In this document: positions 18,183 through 29,549 of the stretch, piece after piece | Layout of the letters: the number at the start of each line of letters is the position of its first letter | How positions within the stretch are numbered: position 1 is the stretch's first letter | DNA from: Luteimonas chenhongjianii | GTDB lineage: Bacteria; Pseudomonadota; Gammaproteobacteria; Xanthomonadales; Xanthomonadaceae | Assembly (NCBI RefSeq): GCF_002327105.1 | Contig: NZ_CP023406.1 | Location: 2,852,001 to 2,916,000, forward strand | Reading direction: 5' to 3' | Length of the DNA: 64,000 bases | Position numbers and translations under genes: made by a program | The notes under the pieces: generated by a model | Told to the model about the DNA's origin: nothing | The model's database searches: none | Seen by the model: the letters and a program-made list of their open reading frames with translations, nothing else

Positions 18183-19139
18183 ATGCAGCCCTCGACCAAA
18201 GCCCATTGGCAGATCCACTTCTGCGTCCTGCTGTGGGGCTTCACCGCCATCCTTGGCAAGCTGATCACCCTGCCGGCCCTGCCGCTGGTGTGGTGGCGGA
18301 TGCTGCTGGTGGCCGCGACGCTGTTGCTGCTGCCGCGGGTCTGGCGCGGGCTGCGCGCGTTGCCGACGCGCCTGCTGCTGGCCTACGCAGGGGTCGGTGC
18401 ACTGGTGGCGCTGCACTGGTTGACCTTCTACGGCGCGGTCAAGCTGGCGAACGCCTCGGTCGCCGCCACCTGCATGGCCCTGGCGACCGTCTTCATCGCG
18501 TTGATCGAACCGCTGGTCGCGCGCAGCCGCTTCTCGTGGCGGGAGCTGGCGCTGGGCCTCGCCGTTCTCCCTGGCGTCGCACTGGTGGTCGGTGGCATTC
18601 CAGACGGCATGCGGATCGGCGTCGTGGTCGGCGCGCTGTCTGCGCTGTTCGTCGCCTGTTTCGGTTCGTTGAACAAAAGACTGGTCGAACGGGCCGATCC
18701 CCTGACCGTCACCGCACTCGAGCTCGGCGCCGGCACTCTGACGCTGACCCTGCTGGCGCCGCTGATGCCGTTGCTGTTCCCGGCCTTCGCGGGAAGCCTG
18801 TTGACGCTCCCCAGCCTGCACGACGGTGCCTATCTGCTGCTGCTCGCGTTCGCCTGTACGCTGCTGCCGTTCGCGCTGTCGCTGGTGGCCCTGCGCCACA
18901 TGAGCGCCTTCGCCGCGCAGCTCGCGGTGAACCTCGAGCCGGTCTACGCGATCGCGCTTGCGATCCTGCTCCTGGGCGAGCAGCACGAACTGACCCCGCG
19001 CTTCTATGCAGGCGTGGCGATCATCCTCGCCGCGGTGCTCGTCTATCCCCTGCTTTCACGGTCCGGGCGGATCGCGCATCCGGAGAACCTGGTGACCGGC
19101 GAGGCCAAACAGATCACAGGCAACGACCGGTCGCCATGA
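18183..19139 (+). CDS. EamA/DMT-family transporter
   Basis: A 318-residue inner-membrane protein with ten hydrophobic segments in two EamA repeats (AHWQIHFCVLLWGFTAILGK at the start; ALRHMSAFAAQLAVNLEPVY in the second repeat). Drug/metabolite transporters of this type usually export amino acids or metabolites. The substrate is not readable. I chose the ATG at 18183 rather than the one at 18156 because the latter lies inside a GATAAT -10 element. The C-terminal tail after the last segment is hydrophilic and may be cytosolic. Confidence 0.85.
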   Translation: MQPSTKAHWQIHFCVLLWGFTAILGKLITLPALPLVWWRMLLVAATLLLLPRVWRGLRALPTRLLLAYAGVGALVALHWLTFYGAVKLANASVAATCMALATVFIALIEPLVARSRFSWRELALGLAVLPGVALVVGGIPDGMRIGVVVGALSALFVACFGSLNKRLVERADPLTVTALELGAGTLTLTLLAPLMPLLFPAFAGSLLTLPSLHDGAYLLLLAFACTLLPFALSLVALRHMSAFAAQLAVNLEPVYAIALAILLLGEQHELTPRFYAGVAIILAAVLVYPLLSRSGRIAHPENLVTGEAKQITGNDRSP

Positions 19140-19365
19140 TCACCACCGCCGACGGCGGACACTGCAGAAAATCGCGCCCCGGGCGCCCCGCGCATGCGGC
19201 ATAGCGGGCCCCGGCAAGCACGCCAAAGAAACGGGCGCTGGGCGAACACTGCCCTGCCGACGCCGCGGCAAATGGCCGCTCTCCCAAAGGGAGCCCACCT
19301 TCGGCAATGGGGGCGACTCCCGCCCGCACAATGCTTCCATCGGCCGCCTGCCGCCGCGGATGGCC

Positions 19366-19371
19366 GATAAT
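19366..19371 (+). promoter_or_regulatory. -10 element of the S4-domain gene
   Basis: GATAAT followed by GCGCGCCC, 26 bases before the ATG. It shares fourteen bases, including flank, with the element before the DMT gene. No convincing -35 hexamer. Confidence 0.5.
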
Positions 19372-19397
19372 GCGCGCCCGCAGACCGAGGCCGACCG

Positions 19398-19619
19398 ATG
19401 TCCCAACACATCGACTTTCCACTCGAGGGCGATTACGTCGAACTCAACCAGCTGCTCAAACTGACCGGCCTGTGCGACAGCGGCGGCGCCGGCAAGGCGA
19501 TCGTGGCCAGCGGCGCGGTGACCGTCGACGGCGCGGTGGAACTGCGCAAGACCTGCAAGGTCCGCGCAGGACAGGCCGTCGCGCTGGCCGGGCACGTGAT
19601 CCACGTCACCGCCGGCTGA
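19398..19619 (+). CDS. Small S4-domain RNA-binding protein (YbcJ-like)
   Basis: A 73-residue protein that is essentially one S4 RNA-binding fold: YVELNQLLKLTGLCDSGGAG, AIVASGAVTVDG, then LRKTCKVRAGQAVAL. It matches the YbcJ/RNA-binding S4 family, which is cytosolic and of uncertain target (ribosome-associated in E. coli by family knowledge). It is a single-gene transcript, ending in a strong hairpin and meeting the DUF4019 gene head-on. Confidence 0.9.
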   Translation: MSQHIDFPLEGDYVELNQLLKLTGLCDSGGAGKAIVASGAVTVDGAVELRKTCKVRAGQAVALAGHVIHVTAG

Positions 19620-19634
19620 GCCCGGCCCGCAAAT

Positions 19635-19662
19635 GCGAACGGCGCCCGCGGGCGCCGTTCGC
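19635..19662. terminator. Bidirectional hairpin terminator between S4 gene and DUF4019 gene
   Basis: A perfect 13-bp stem (19635-19647 with 19650-19662) lies between two convergent genes. No T-run follows on either strand, so it may be weak or act as a structured end only. Confidence 0.6.
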
Positions 19663-19683
19663 TATCCGACCCTGTGAGGCCTT

Positions 19684-20178
19684 TCAGCGCACGCTGTAGC
19701 CCGACACGCGCCAGGTCCGGTCCTCGTCAAGACGGAACGACACCAGCTCGCGAACGGCTTCGGGCTGGTTGGCGAACCTGGTCGGCGAGGCGACGTTGAT
19801 ATAGATGCCTTCCGGCACCGCTTCTCCGGCGCGGAACTGCGAACGGCTGACGACCGGCTGCTCACGCGCGGTCGGCGCGCCCAGGCGGTTGCGATCGACG
19901 TTCAGCTGGCGCACGAAGTCGTCACGCGTCACTGCGCTCTTCATCGCTTGCGACGCGCCGTCCCAGACTTCGCCCGCGCGATTGCCGTCGATCATCTGCA
20001 TGACCTGCGACGCGGCGGCGCTCATCTCGGCATCCTGACGTGCCACCTGGGCCTGTTGTTCGGGGGTGAGTTGCTGCTGCACCGCCGTTCCCGGCTGGGT
20101 CGCCGGCTGCTGTGCGTGGGCGGTAGAAGCGAGAGCGACCAGCAAGGCGGTCGAAAGCGACAGACGTAGGATACCCAT
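19684..20178 (-). CDS. DUF4019-family periplasmic protein
   Basis: A 164-residue protein with a signal peptide (MGILRLSLSTALLVALAS, cleavage near AHA at residue 22). A Gln/Pro-rich segment and then a DUF4019-like domain (AMKSAVTRDDFVRQLNVDRN ... FRLDEDRTWRVSGYSVR) follow. The function of the family is unknown; similarity to NTF2-type folds is often noted. The ATG at 20178 has AGGAA about 10 bases upstream. It is divergent from the DUF2207 gene, with 151 bases between the two starts. Confidence 0.8.
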   Translation of the reverse strand: MGILRLSLSTALLVALASTAHAQQPATQPGTAVQQQLTPEQQAQVARQDAEMSAAASQVMQMIDGNRAGEVWDGASQAMKSAVTRDDFVRQLNVDRNRLGAPTAREQPVVSRSQFRAGEAVPEGIYINVASPTRFANQPEAVRELVSFRLDEDRTWRVSGYSVR

Positions 20179-20329
20179 ATGCTTGACATTCCTCGCGGAT
20201 CGGAAGTGGAGTGGAGCGGATCCGAGTGTACGCATTGCGCCCGACCCGGCAAGCGAACGCCGCCGCCCTGGAGATGGCTGGACGCGCCGAGGCCAACGGG
20301 TATGCTCGGCCGCTCCATCCGGTTTCGCG

Positions 20330-22111
20330 ATGCGCATGGATCGGGACTTCGACATTGCACGCCGCTGCCGGTCCCCGGTCCCGATCATTCCCCGCGGGAT
20401 TGAAGGTTTGATCCGGGTCCTCATCGCCCTGTTGCTTGCCTGCGTGATGGCTCCGGCCTCCGCGCAGGAGCGCATCCTGCGCCACGACGTCGACGCGCGC
20501 ATCCTCGCCGACGGCCGGATCGACGTCACCGAACGCATCGAGCTGCGCGCCGAAGGTCGAATCTTCCGGCACGGGCTCGTCCGGGACTTTCCGCTGCGCG
20601 GCCGCGGCCTGGATGGCGAGCCGCTTGTCGCCGAGGTGCAGATCCGCGACGTGCTGCGCGACGGCCGCGCGGAACCCTGGCGGGTCGAGCGCGTCGGCGA
20701 CGTCCTGCGGCTGCACACGGGTGACGCGCGCCACCTGCCGATGCCGTCGCAGCCGGTCTACACCCTCCACTACCGCAGCGCGCGACAGATCGTCTTCGGC
20801 GAAACACAGGACGCAGTGACGCTCGCCGCGATGGGCACGGGCCATCAGGTGCCCGTCGAACAGGCCACGGTCTCGCTGACGCTGCCGGCCCCGGTGGAGG
20901 TCGGAAGCCTGCGCGCGGAGGGCGTCACCGGAGCGGGAGGACGCGATCTCCACGTCGCCCTGTCGGCCACCGGCCAGGCGCGCTGGACGCTGACGCGGCC
21001 ATTGCCGGCACATACGGGCCTACGGGTGCGGCTGGCCTTCCCCAAGGGCATCGTCGCGGCACCGGAGCCTCGGCAACAGGCCATCTGGTGGTTGCGCGAC
21101 CACTCGGGGCTGGTCCTCGCATTGGCAGGATGGCTGGTACTGGCGATCTATTGCGTGCGGCGCTGGCAGCGTGTGCGCCAGCCGCTGGTGTACGGCGTGG
21201 TGCCACTGCGCGACGAGCCGCCTGCGGGATTTTCACCGGCGGGGCTGCGCTATATCCGGCGGATGCGCTACGACGCGCGCACCTTCGCCGCCGACCTGCT
21301 GGCCAGCGCTGTCGATGACCACCTGCGTCTCCAGCGCACGCCGCAGGGCGCCCGCACCGGTTGGCGGATCGAACGCACGCGTGAAGGTGCGCAGGCGCTG
21401 CCGACGCTGGAACAGCGCGCCCTGGTCAGCGCCCTGCTTCCGGAGGCGCGCGACACGGTGGAGCTGCGACGCCATGCGAGCGCGCGCATCGCGCAGGCGT
21501 GGAAAGCCCACGAAACGGCGCTGCGCAGGCGCTTCCAGCCGGCACTGTTCCGCGCGCATCGCGGCGCCATCGTCGGCGCCCTCGCGATCGCGGTGGCCTC
21601 CGCCGGCCCCGCGCTGTGGTTCTCGCGTCACGCGCCGTCTTTGCCGGCGACCCTGCTCGTCATCGCGTCGATGGCGCCGGTACTGCTTGTACTCGTGATG
21701 CTGGTACGGGAACCCACAGCCGAGGGACGCAAACTGCTGGCGCATGCCGAAGGGCTGCGTCGTTCCATGGCCAGCGCGGCGAAGGGTGCCCGCCGTGACG
21801 CCGCCGGAGCGACCGCTCCGCTGCTGGACGCGGCGCGCTACGCGCGGCTGTTGCCGTACGCCGTCGCCCTGGATGTGGAAGACGCCTGGACATCGGCCTT
21901 CGCCGCGTCGGTGGGTGCGCCGGCAGCGCGCAAAGCGGTGGCCGGCTTCTCCTGGTATCGGGGGATCACCGTCACCGACCTGGGCCGCTTCAGCCGTTCG
22001 ATGGGCGACAGCCTCAGCGCGCGCCTCGCAGCCGTGGTGCACCCGCGGCGGCGACGCCATGGCGAAACTGGCGGCGCCCGGGCGGCCGGCGAAGACACCG
22101 GACAGGCCTGA
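20330..22111 (+). CDS. DUF2207-family membrane protein
   Basis: A 593-residue protein. After a long charged start there is a signal-like helix (LIRVLIALLLACVMAPASA), then an extracytoplasmic DUF2207 domain (RHDVDARILADGRIDVTERI), a TM helix near residue 245 (GLVLALAGWLVLAIYCV), a TM pair (GAIVGALAIAVASAG and LLVIASMAPVLLVLVML), and a cytosolic end. Most family members finish with a Gly-rich tail; this one ends in Arg/Gly/Ala without it. The ATG at 20330 follows a TATGCT -10-like word by 23 bases. A TTG start just before the signal helix is a real alternative. Function unknown. Confidence 0.75.
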   Translation: MRMDRDFDIARRCRSPVPIIPRGIEGLIRVLIALLLACVMAPASAQERILRHDVDARILADGRIDVTERIELRAEGRIFRHGLVRDFPLRGRGLDGEPLVAEVQIRDVLRDGRAEPWRVERVGDVLRLHTGDARHLPMPSQPVYTLHYRSARQIVFGETQDAVTLAAMGTGHQVPVEQATVSLTLPAPVEVGSLRAEGVTGAGGRDLHVALSATGQARWTLTRPLPAHTGLRVRLAFPKGIVAAPEPRQQAIWWLRDHSGLVLALAGWLVLAIYCVRRWQRVRQPLVYGVVPLRDEPPAGFSPAGLRYIRRMRYDARTFAADLLASAVDDHLRLQRTPQGARTGWRIERTREGAQALPTLEQRALVSALLPEARDTVELRRHASARIAQAWKAHETALRRRFQPALFRAHRGAIVGALAIAVASAGPALWFSRHAPSLPATLLVIASMAPVLLVLVMLVREPTAEGRKLLAHAEGLRRSMASAAKGARRDAAGATAPLLDAARYARLLPYAVALDVEDAWTSAFAASVGAPAARKAVAGFSWYRGITVTDLGRFSRSMGDSLSARLAAVVHPRRRRHGETGGARAAGEDTGQA

Positions 22112-22595
22112 GCGGCCTTCAGTCCTGCTGCCAGCGCGCCAGGTTCATGTTCCGCGGCGGGGGCTGGCGCGCTCCCGACGCCGGCACGGGCTCGAACGCC
22201 AAGGTGCCCTGGCGCCGCAGGCCGTGCCGCGGCCGGTGTTTCCGCACACGGCGAATCCCACAGCACGGGCTCGGCAGTGCCGTGCGGCGCTGGCGGGACG
22301 GCGATGGCGTCGACGGCCCGCTGCGCCCGCGCAGCCCCGGCCGGGCGCTCACGACGGTGCGTGGTCGACGATGCGGAGCGCTTTTGGCCGGTAGCGCACC
22401 GCTGGGATCCTGCTGCGAGGCGCGCTTCGCCTGGCCGCTGCCGCACTGGAGCGCAGGCGTCGACCACCATCGCAGCCGTATCGTGCGGACGCGCCTGACG
22501 GTCCACAGCGTCCCTCGGCCGCTTGCGCCAGCGTCCACATCGATCGCGGACAATAGCCGCCCCACGCGCGACCACGCGCCCGCACTGGATTGCTC
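22112..22595. other. Intergenic region, no gene seen
   Basis: A very GC-rich 484-base gap between the DUF2207 gene and the ABC exporter. Open frames here have low-complexity Arg/Pro-rich translations and no motif. GACAAT at 22549-22554 is a possible -10 element for the ABC gene. Confidence 0.4.
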
Positions 22596-24437
<1,842 letters not shown>

Positions 24438-24753
24438 TCCGGGCGAGCCAACCGGTTCACCGACGGGCGGCGGCGCAGTCGCCGGGACCGGAGATTCCGG
24501 AGCACCCCTCACGGCACCTGCAACGTCGGCTCTCTCGTCGGCAGGCGATGGAGCGCGCCAAGGCCCCCTCGACCGCGCGATCCTCTGTTGCAGCGCCGGG
24601 GGCACTGCTGCCGCGAGGACGGGCACGTCAGCCCCGGGCGGACAGATGGGCTGCTGGCAGGCGATTCGCCGCCTGCGAGGCTGATGCGCACCGCCGCACG
24701 TCACGAAACGCGGCCCCGGGAATGACAGCGCATTCCAGAGCCCGACCCCAACC
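24438..24753. other. Convergent intergenic region, no gene seen
   Basis: A 316-base GC-rich gap between the ABC exporter and the ClpP/SppA-like lipoprotein gene, which converge. I see no strong hairpin or coding frame with recognisable motifs. Confidence 0.35.
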
Positions 24754-26007
24754 TCACTCCATGACCGGCGCCTCGGCCTGGTCGTCGGCGGACGGCTCCG
24801 CGGCCTCCACAGGCTCGGCCGCGGCACGGGATCGTGCGGTTGCGGGCGACGGCGTGGGTGCGCTGCGCGGCTGGCGAGCGGCCGGGCGCGGTTCGGCCGC
24901 CGGTACGTCCAGAATGCGCAGGCGACTGGCGTTGCCCGCCGCGGCGGTCAGTGCATCGACCAGGTCGAATTCCGACAGCGGACTCTCGCTCGGACACTGC
25001 CCGTCCGGAAACCCGAACTTGCCTCGCAGCTCGAGGCCGCAGTTCGCCATCTGTTCGACATCACGATCCGGTGCGCTGCAGCTGCTGTCGAACGCGCGGA
25101 CGTAGGCGTCACGGCGCACCACGAAATCCTCGCCGCACTTGCGCATCAGGCGCAGCCGGTCGAGATCGTCCTGAGCGGGGTTCACGCCGTCAAGGCCATA
25201 GAGCTTGAGCTCGTCGGGGGCGAGGATGCGCAGGTTGCGGTTGGGCACGGCCATCATCAGATCGGCCACCGCCGTCGCCGCGCCGTTGCGCTCGAGGTAG
25301 TCGCGGACGCGGCCATAGACCGCGCGCAGCTCGCGGTTGAGTTCGGCCCGGGTGGTGGCGCTGGAACTCATGCGGATGATGCGGTGGATGCCGACGCGTC
25401 CGCCGATCAGCCGGGTATCGCCACCGGCGAGCAGGAACACGCAGGCGCTGTGGCAGACCGCGCCCTCGCGCACCCAGATCGTCCAGCGGGTCTCGGCGAT
25501 CACGTCGCCGGCGCGGATCGCTTCCTCGACCATGCCGCCGCTCGAATCGATGTCGAGGACACGCTTGCCGATCGAGAGGTCCTCGGCAACGGCTGCCAAC
25601 CGCTGGATCAGATGGGTGAACTCCTGGGTGACGCGCCCCTTGAACCGCAGCCGGAACACGCCCCGCTCGGCACAGTCGGCCATCGCCTCGTGCAAGGCGT
25701 CCCGATCGAAGTCGGCCAGGACATCACCATCGCCGGTGTTGGCGTAGTCGAGTTCACAGCTGATCGAAGCCGCGCCGGTCGGCAGGGTCATCGGCGACCA
25801 GTCCACGCTGGCGGGTCCGGGGTCGGCGACCGGCAATGCCGGGGTCGATGCGACGTCCACCGGCGCGGTACTCAGCGCGCCGCCTTCCTCGGGACTCGCG
25901 ACCTCGACCGTCTCGACCGGGGGCGCGGCATCCTGGGCACTCCGCTGACACGCGGCCAGTGCAACGCAGGCGAGCAGCAGTGGAACTGTCAGACGCCGGA
26001 TCGACAT
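24754..26007 (-). CDS. Lipoprotein with ClpP/crotonase-like domain (COG3904 type)
   Basis: A 417-residue lipoprotein. The lipobox LAAC places the lipidated Cys at residue 20 from this start. After a Pro/Glu-rich linker comes a ClpP/SppA-like fold: VLDIDSSGGMVEEAIRAGD, then VCHSACVFLLAGGDTRLIGG and GIHRI. In this family the Ser of the HSAC segment is the likely nucleophile. The C-terminal 80 residues are Ala/Pro/Glu-rich and probably disordered. The function is unknown; a periplasmic serine protease-like or pseudo-protease role is inferred. The ATG at 26007 has GAGGA 10 bases upstream. Confidence 0.82.
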   Translation of the reverse strand: MSIRRLTVPLLLACVALAACQRSAQDAAPPVETVEVASPEEGGALSTAPVDVASTPALPVADPGPASVDWSPMTLPTGAASISCELDYANTGDGDVLADFDRDALHEAMADCAERGVFRLRFKGRVTQEFTHLIQRLAAVAEDLSIGKRVLDIDSSGGMVEEAIRAGDVIAETRWTIWVREGAVCHSACVFLLAGGDTRLIGGRVGIHRIIRMSSSATTRAELNRELRAVYGRVRDYLERNGAATAVADLMMAVPNRNLRILAPDELKLYGLDGVNPAQDDLDRLRLMRKCGEDFVVRRDAYVRAFDSSCSAPDRDVEQMANCGLELRGKFGFPDGQCPSESPLSEFDLVDALTAAAGNASRLRILDVPAAEPRPAARQPRSAPTPSPATARSRAAAEPVEAAEPSADDQAEAPVME

Positions 26008-26134
26008 CGGCAAAGGGTCCTCGTCAGTGCGGGCGCATCGTCAATGTGCGGATCGGACCAGTCTAGGGGCTGGCTCGAGCGCGGTTGGAATGCCGAATGA
26101 ACATGCGCGCGCTAACACCGCGCGGCGGCGGCGT

Positions 26135-27136
26135 TCACGGCTCGGCCAGGACCTCGAGCAGCGCCGGGTGGAACGTGTCCGGCGCCTCGACCTGCGGCGA
26201 GTGGCCGAGCGCCGGGAACGCCACCAGCCGCGCCTGCGGGATCGCCTCGGCGGCGCGGCGCCCCAGCAGCGGATAGTCGCCCAGGCGCGCGGCCAGTTCC
26301 GGCGCGGCGCGGTTGGCGCCCGGCGCGGTGCGGTCCTTGCCGCCGATCATCAGCACGGTCGGCACGCGCAGGAACGGGAACTCGTGGACGACCGGCTGGG
26401 TGAACACCATCTCCGAGGTCTGCGCCTGGTTCCAGGCGACGATCTCCGCATCCGGTCCGGCGTACATGCCCGCCAGCATGTCGACCCAGCGGTCATAGCG
26501 CGGCGCCCACTTCCCGTCGTAATAGAACTTCTGCTGATAGGCCTTGATGGCGCCAGCGGTCGTCCTGCGCTCGCCCTCGGCCAGTGCGTCGATCGTCGCG
26601 TATGGCACACCTTCGGCCTGCCAGTCCTCGAGCCCGATCGGGTTCACCAGCACCAGCCGGGCCACCGCGTCGGGGTACTGCAGCGCATACCGGGTGGCGA
26701 GCATGCCGCCCATCGAATGCCCGATCAGCACCGGCCGCTCGACACCCAGTGCCTCCAGCAGGCTGCGCGTATTGGCCGCGAGCTGGGCGAACGAGAACTG
26801 GTAGCCGCGCGGCTTCGACGAACCGCAGAAACCGATCTGGTCGGGCGCGATCACCCGCCAGCCGGCTCCGACCAGCACCTCGATGGTGTCCTCCCAGGTC
26901 GGTCCGCAGAAGTTCTTGCCATGCATCAGCACCGCAGTGCGCCCGTTGCCCTGCCCCGGCGGCCGCACGTCCATATAGGCCATCGACAGAGCCTGCCCCT
27001 GCGACTCCAGTGCATGGGCCTGCCGTGGGTAGGGGTATTCGAACCCCTGCAGTTCGCCGCCGTAGGACGCGGCCGAGGCGGACGTGGCGGCACCCAGGGC
27101 GGCGAACAGAAGGACGGAGGCAGTGGCAAGGCGCAT
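26135..27136 (-). CDS. Exported alpha/beta hydrolase
   Basis: A 333-residue secreted hydrolase: a signal peptide ending ASA (about residue 22), then a full alpha/beta-hydrolase fold with the oxyanion HGKNFCGPTWED, nucleophile GHSMGGM (Ser), acid GGKDRT, and ALGHSPQVEAP for the catalytic His. It is similar to haloalkane dehalogenase/epoxide hydrolase-type enzymes that act on small hydrophobic esters, but the substrate is unknown. The start is the ATG at 27136, where the signal peptide begins. It is followed by the methyltransferase gene upstream on the same strand; whether they share a transcript is unclear. Confidence 0.88.
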   Translation of the reverse strand: MRLATASVLLFAALGAATSASAASYGGELQGFEYPYPRQAHALESQGQALSMAYMDVRPPGQGNGRTAVLMHGKNFCGPTWEDTIEVLVGAGWRVIAPDQIGFCGSSKPRGYQFSFAQLAANTRSLLEALGVERPVLIGHSMGGMLATRYALQYPDAVARLVLVNPIGLEDWQAEGVPYATIDALAEGERRTTAGAIKAYQQKFYYDGKWAPRYDRWVDMLAGMYAGPDAEIVAWNQAQTSEMVFTQPVVHEFPFLRVPTVLMIGGKDRTAPGANRAAPELAARLGDYPLLGRRAAEAIPQARLVAFPALGHSPQVEAPDTFHPALLEVLAEP

Positions 27137-27204
27137 GGCGGAGGATCCGGCAGGGAAATCACTATGGGAACCACGTGCGGGCCCGCGCCCGCGCTGTCGC
27201 CAGC

Positions 27205-27882
27205 TCAACTCTCGGGCACCGTCCACAGGTAGATGCGGGTGCCGTCGATCTCCTGGGTCTGCTCCGGTTCCCACTGGTCCGCCATGTCGAAGGCGTGACT
27301 GACGATGCGCGTGCCCGGCCTGAGCTCGGCCAGCAGCTTGGGACGCAGCTTCACGTTGAGGCTCTGCAGCAGGTACAGCGTGACCACGCTGGCCTCGCTG
27401 ACGTCCTCCTCGAAAAGGTCGGCCTCCTTGAACGTGACCAGGCCGGTGACCCCGGCGGCCTGCGCATTGGCGTTGGCTTCGCGCACGCGCACCGGATTGA
27501 TGTCGATGCCGACGCCGCGGACGCCGAAGCGCTGGGCAGCAGCGATCGGGATGCGGCCATCGCCGGAGCCCAGGTCGTAGAGGACGTCGCCCTCCTTGAC
27601 CCGGGCGAGGTTGAGCATGGCGTCGACGACCCGATCGGGCGTTGGCACGTAGATCACGTCGGGCTCGCGCGATGGCCCGCGCGCGCCGCTGGCATGCGCG
27701 GAATCGGCCCCGATTGCGCCGGTTACGGGCGGGGAGGCGTTCACCGCGGACGTGGCGTCGGTGGTGCCGGCATTGACGCTCGCGGTCCCGCTGGTGCTGA
27801 CGGCTGGCTCCGCGCAGCCGACCAGCAGCGCGGCCGGCAGGGCGCATATCGCCAGCACGACCGGAATCTTTTTCGACTTCAT
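27205..27882 (-). CDS. Exported lipoprotein with class I methyltransferase domain (FAM173-like)
   Basis: A 225-residue protein. The N-terminus is a lipoprotein signal (MKSKKIPVVLAICALPAALL, lipobox LVGC). After a Thr/Ala-rich linker comes a Rossmann methyltransferase: YVPTPDRVVDAMLNLARVK, motif I LYDLGSGDGRIPI, then GIDINPVRV and TLYLLQSLNVKLRPKLL. The VPTP/DLGSGDGR pair is typical of the FAM173/lysine-methyltransferase-like group. An exported methyltransferase is odd because SAM is not known in the periplasm, so the signal may act as a membrane anchor instead. The start shares a base with the permease stop (TGATG) and has GAGGAG upstream: it is translationally coupled to that permease. Confidence 0.8.
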   Translation of the reverse strand: MKSKKIPVVLAICALPAALLVGCAEPAVSTSGTASVNAGTTDATSAVNASPPVTGAIGADSAHASGARGPSREPDVIYVPTPDRVVDAMLNLARVKEGDVLYDLGSGDGRIPIAAAQRFGVRGVGIDINPVRVREANANAQAAGVTGLVTFKEADLFEEDVSEASVVTLYLLQSLNVKLRPKLLAELRPGTRIVSHAFDMADQWEPEQTQEIDGTRIYLWTVPES

Positions 27883-29208
27883 CACAGGCTCTCCTCGGAA
27901 TGCGGATCGGGTTTGAGCAGCAACAGCAGCAGGCCGCCGACAGCGAGCACGCCGACACCCAACAGCGCCCCGCGGCCGGTACAGGCCAGGCTCGAGTACA
28001 GCAGGTAAGCGCTGGTCGCGCAGAACAGCAGCGGCAGGACGGGATAGGGCGGCACCCGGAACGGGCGCGGCAAGTGCGGATCGCGGCGGCGCAGCACGAA
28101 CAGGCCGATGCCGACCAGCAGGAAGAACAGCCAGAACACCGGCGCGGTGTATTCGACCGCCACCTCGAAGCCGTCGCGCGCGAACGCGCCGACGCCCACC
28201 AGCGCCAGCGCGAGTACGCCCTGGCTCATGATGGCCGCACGCGGGTGCCGGTGCGCGCATCCCTGCGGCCGATGAAGCCCAGCGCGGAAAAGTACCGCCC
28301 GACGGCAAAGACGCTGCGTGCGCCGGTGATGAGGGTCGCGTTCGCCGAGGTCAGCGCCGCCGCGATCACGATCGCACTCATGACCACCGCCCCTGTCGGC
28401 CCGAACACGCGCCCCATCAGTTCGGCGGCAACGGCGTTGTGCTGGGCCATGCCGCCCAGCCCCAGCACCTTCAGGTACGCAAGGTCGACCAGTACATACA
28501 GGGCCGCGATCACGATCGGGCGGAGGATCAGCACGCGCCGAATCCACCTGCGCGCATCGCGAACCTCGGAGCTGACATAGACCGCCTCGTTCCAGCCGCC
28601 ATAGGTCAGCAACACGAACACCAGAATCAGGCCGATCGCGCTATCGCCGGCGCTGCCCGGAATAAGCGTCACGTCGCTCGGGGCGAACATCAGCCCGGCG
28701 AGGATGATCACCAGCACCCCGACCACCTCACTGGTCGTCAGCCACGTCTGTACCCACGCGCCCTGGCGGGTGCCGATCCAGTTGACCGCAGTCAGCATGA
28801 CGATCGCCGCGGCCGCGTACAGGGCTGACGCGGCCGGGCCGATGCCGAAGAACTGCGCCAGGCAGTCGCCGACGATGAAGCACAACAACGCGATCGACCG
28901 GTCTGGATCACCGACGCGCGCGCGCAGGCGAACACGAACCCCGGTCGCAGGCCGTAGGCGCGACGCAGGTAGTCGTAGTCGCCACCCGCCTGGGGATAGG
29001 CGGTCGCGAGCTCGGCGTAGCACAGCGCGCCGATGATCGAGAGCACGCCACCGATGGCCCAGGCCGCGAGCATCACGAACTCGCTCCCCGACGCACCGGC
29101 GATCAGCGACGGTGTACGGAAGATCCCGGCACCGATCACGACACCAACGGTGATCGCGAATGCGTCGCGCACCCGGAGGGTGGCGCGCGCGGGTCCAGTG
29201 TCGGCCAT
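27882..29208 (-). pseudogene. APC-family amino acid permease broken by two -1 frameshifts
   Basis: The three frames join into one about 440-residue permease. N-terminus: FAITVGVVIGAGIFRTPSLI and GGDYDYLRRAYGLRP. Middle: LLCFIVGDCLAQFFG and LTYGGWNEAVYVSSEVRDA. C-terminus: IMSQGVLALALVGVG and RPFRVPPYPVLPLL. The first break is at 28894-28900 (ACCGGTCGATC should read GGT TCG), the second at 28243-28245 in a C run. One extra base at each site restores the frame. Either the gene is dead or the assembly has two indels. The intact stop still couples to the methyltransferase. An ATG at 29235 with GGAG is an alternative start. Confidence 0.85.
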
Positions 29209-29549
29209 CACTGGCCGGCGTTTCCGTAAATGCATGAGGCTCCAGACTGGAACGGGCCGGTCGCCGGTGGACGCGCGACTCTGGACTGGCGGGCCGGCCG
29301 ATTCAAGCATCACGGCATTGCCCGCGGCGTGAACGCGCGACGCGCAACTGCGTCGGCGCAAGCGTCCACGTCGATACATTCGCTCCCACATGGCACCGAC
29401 GCACTGCAGCCTGCATGCGCCCCCGGGCTTCCGCCCCGTGCGTCACGCAGCCGGCCCGCCGAGCCGGCCATGTCCTCCCATCGACGATGCCCGCGATCCC
29501 GTCGGCCTTGGATCGTCTTGATCGCGGCGCGGGCGTCGCATGGCATGCC
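29209..29549. other. Intergenic region, no gene seen
   Basis: A 341-base gap between the permease start and the mrfB stop, both read leftward, so it holds the permease promoter. A GTATCGA word (minus strand, about 29370) is a weak -10 candidate. No coding frame is credible. Confidence 0.35.
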
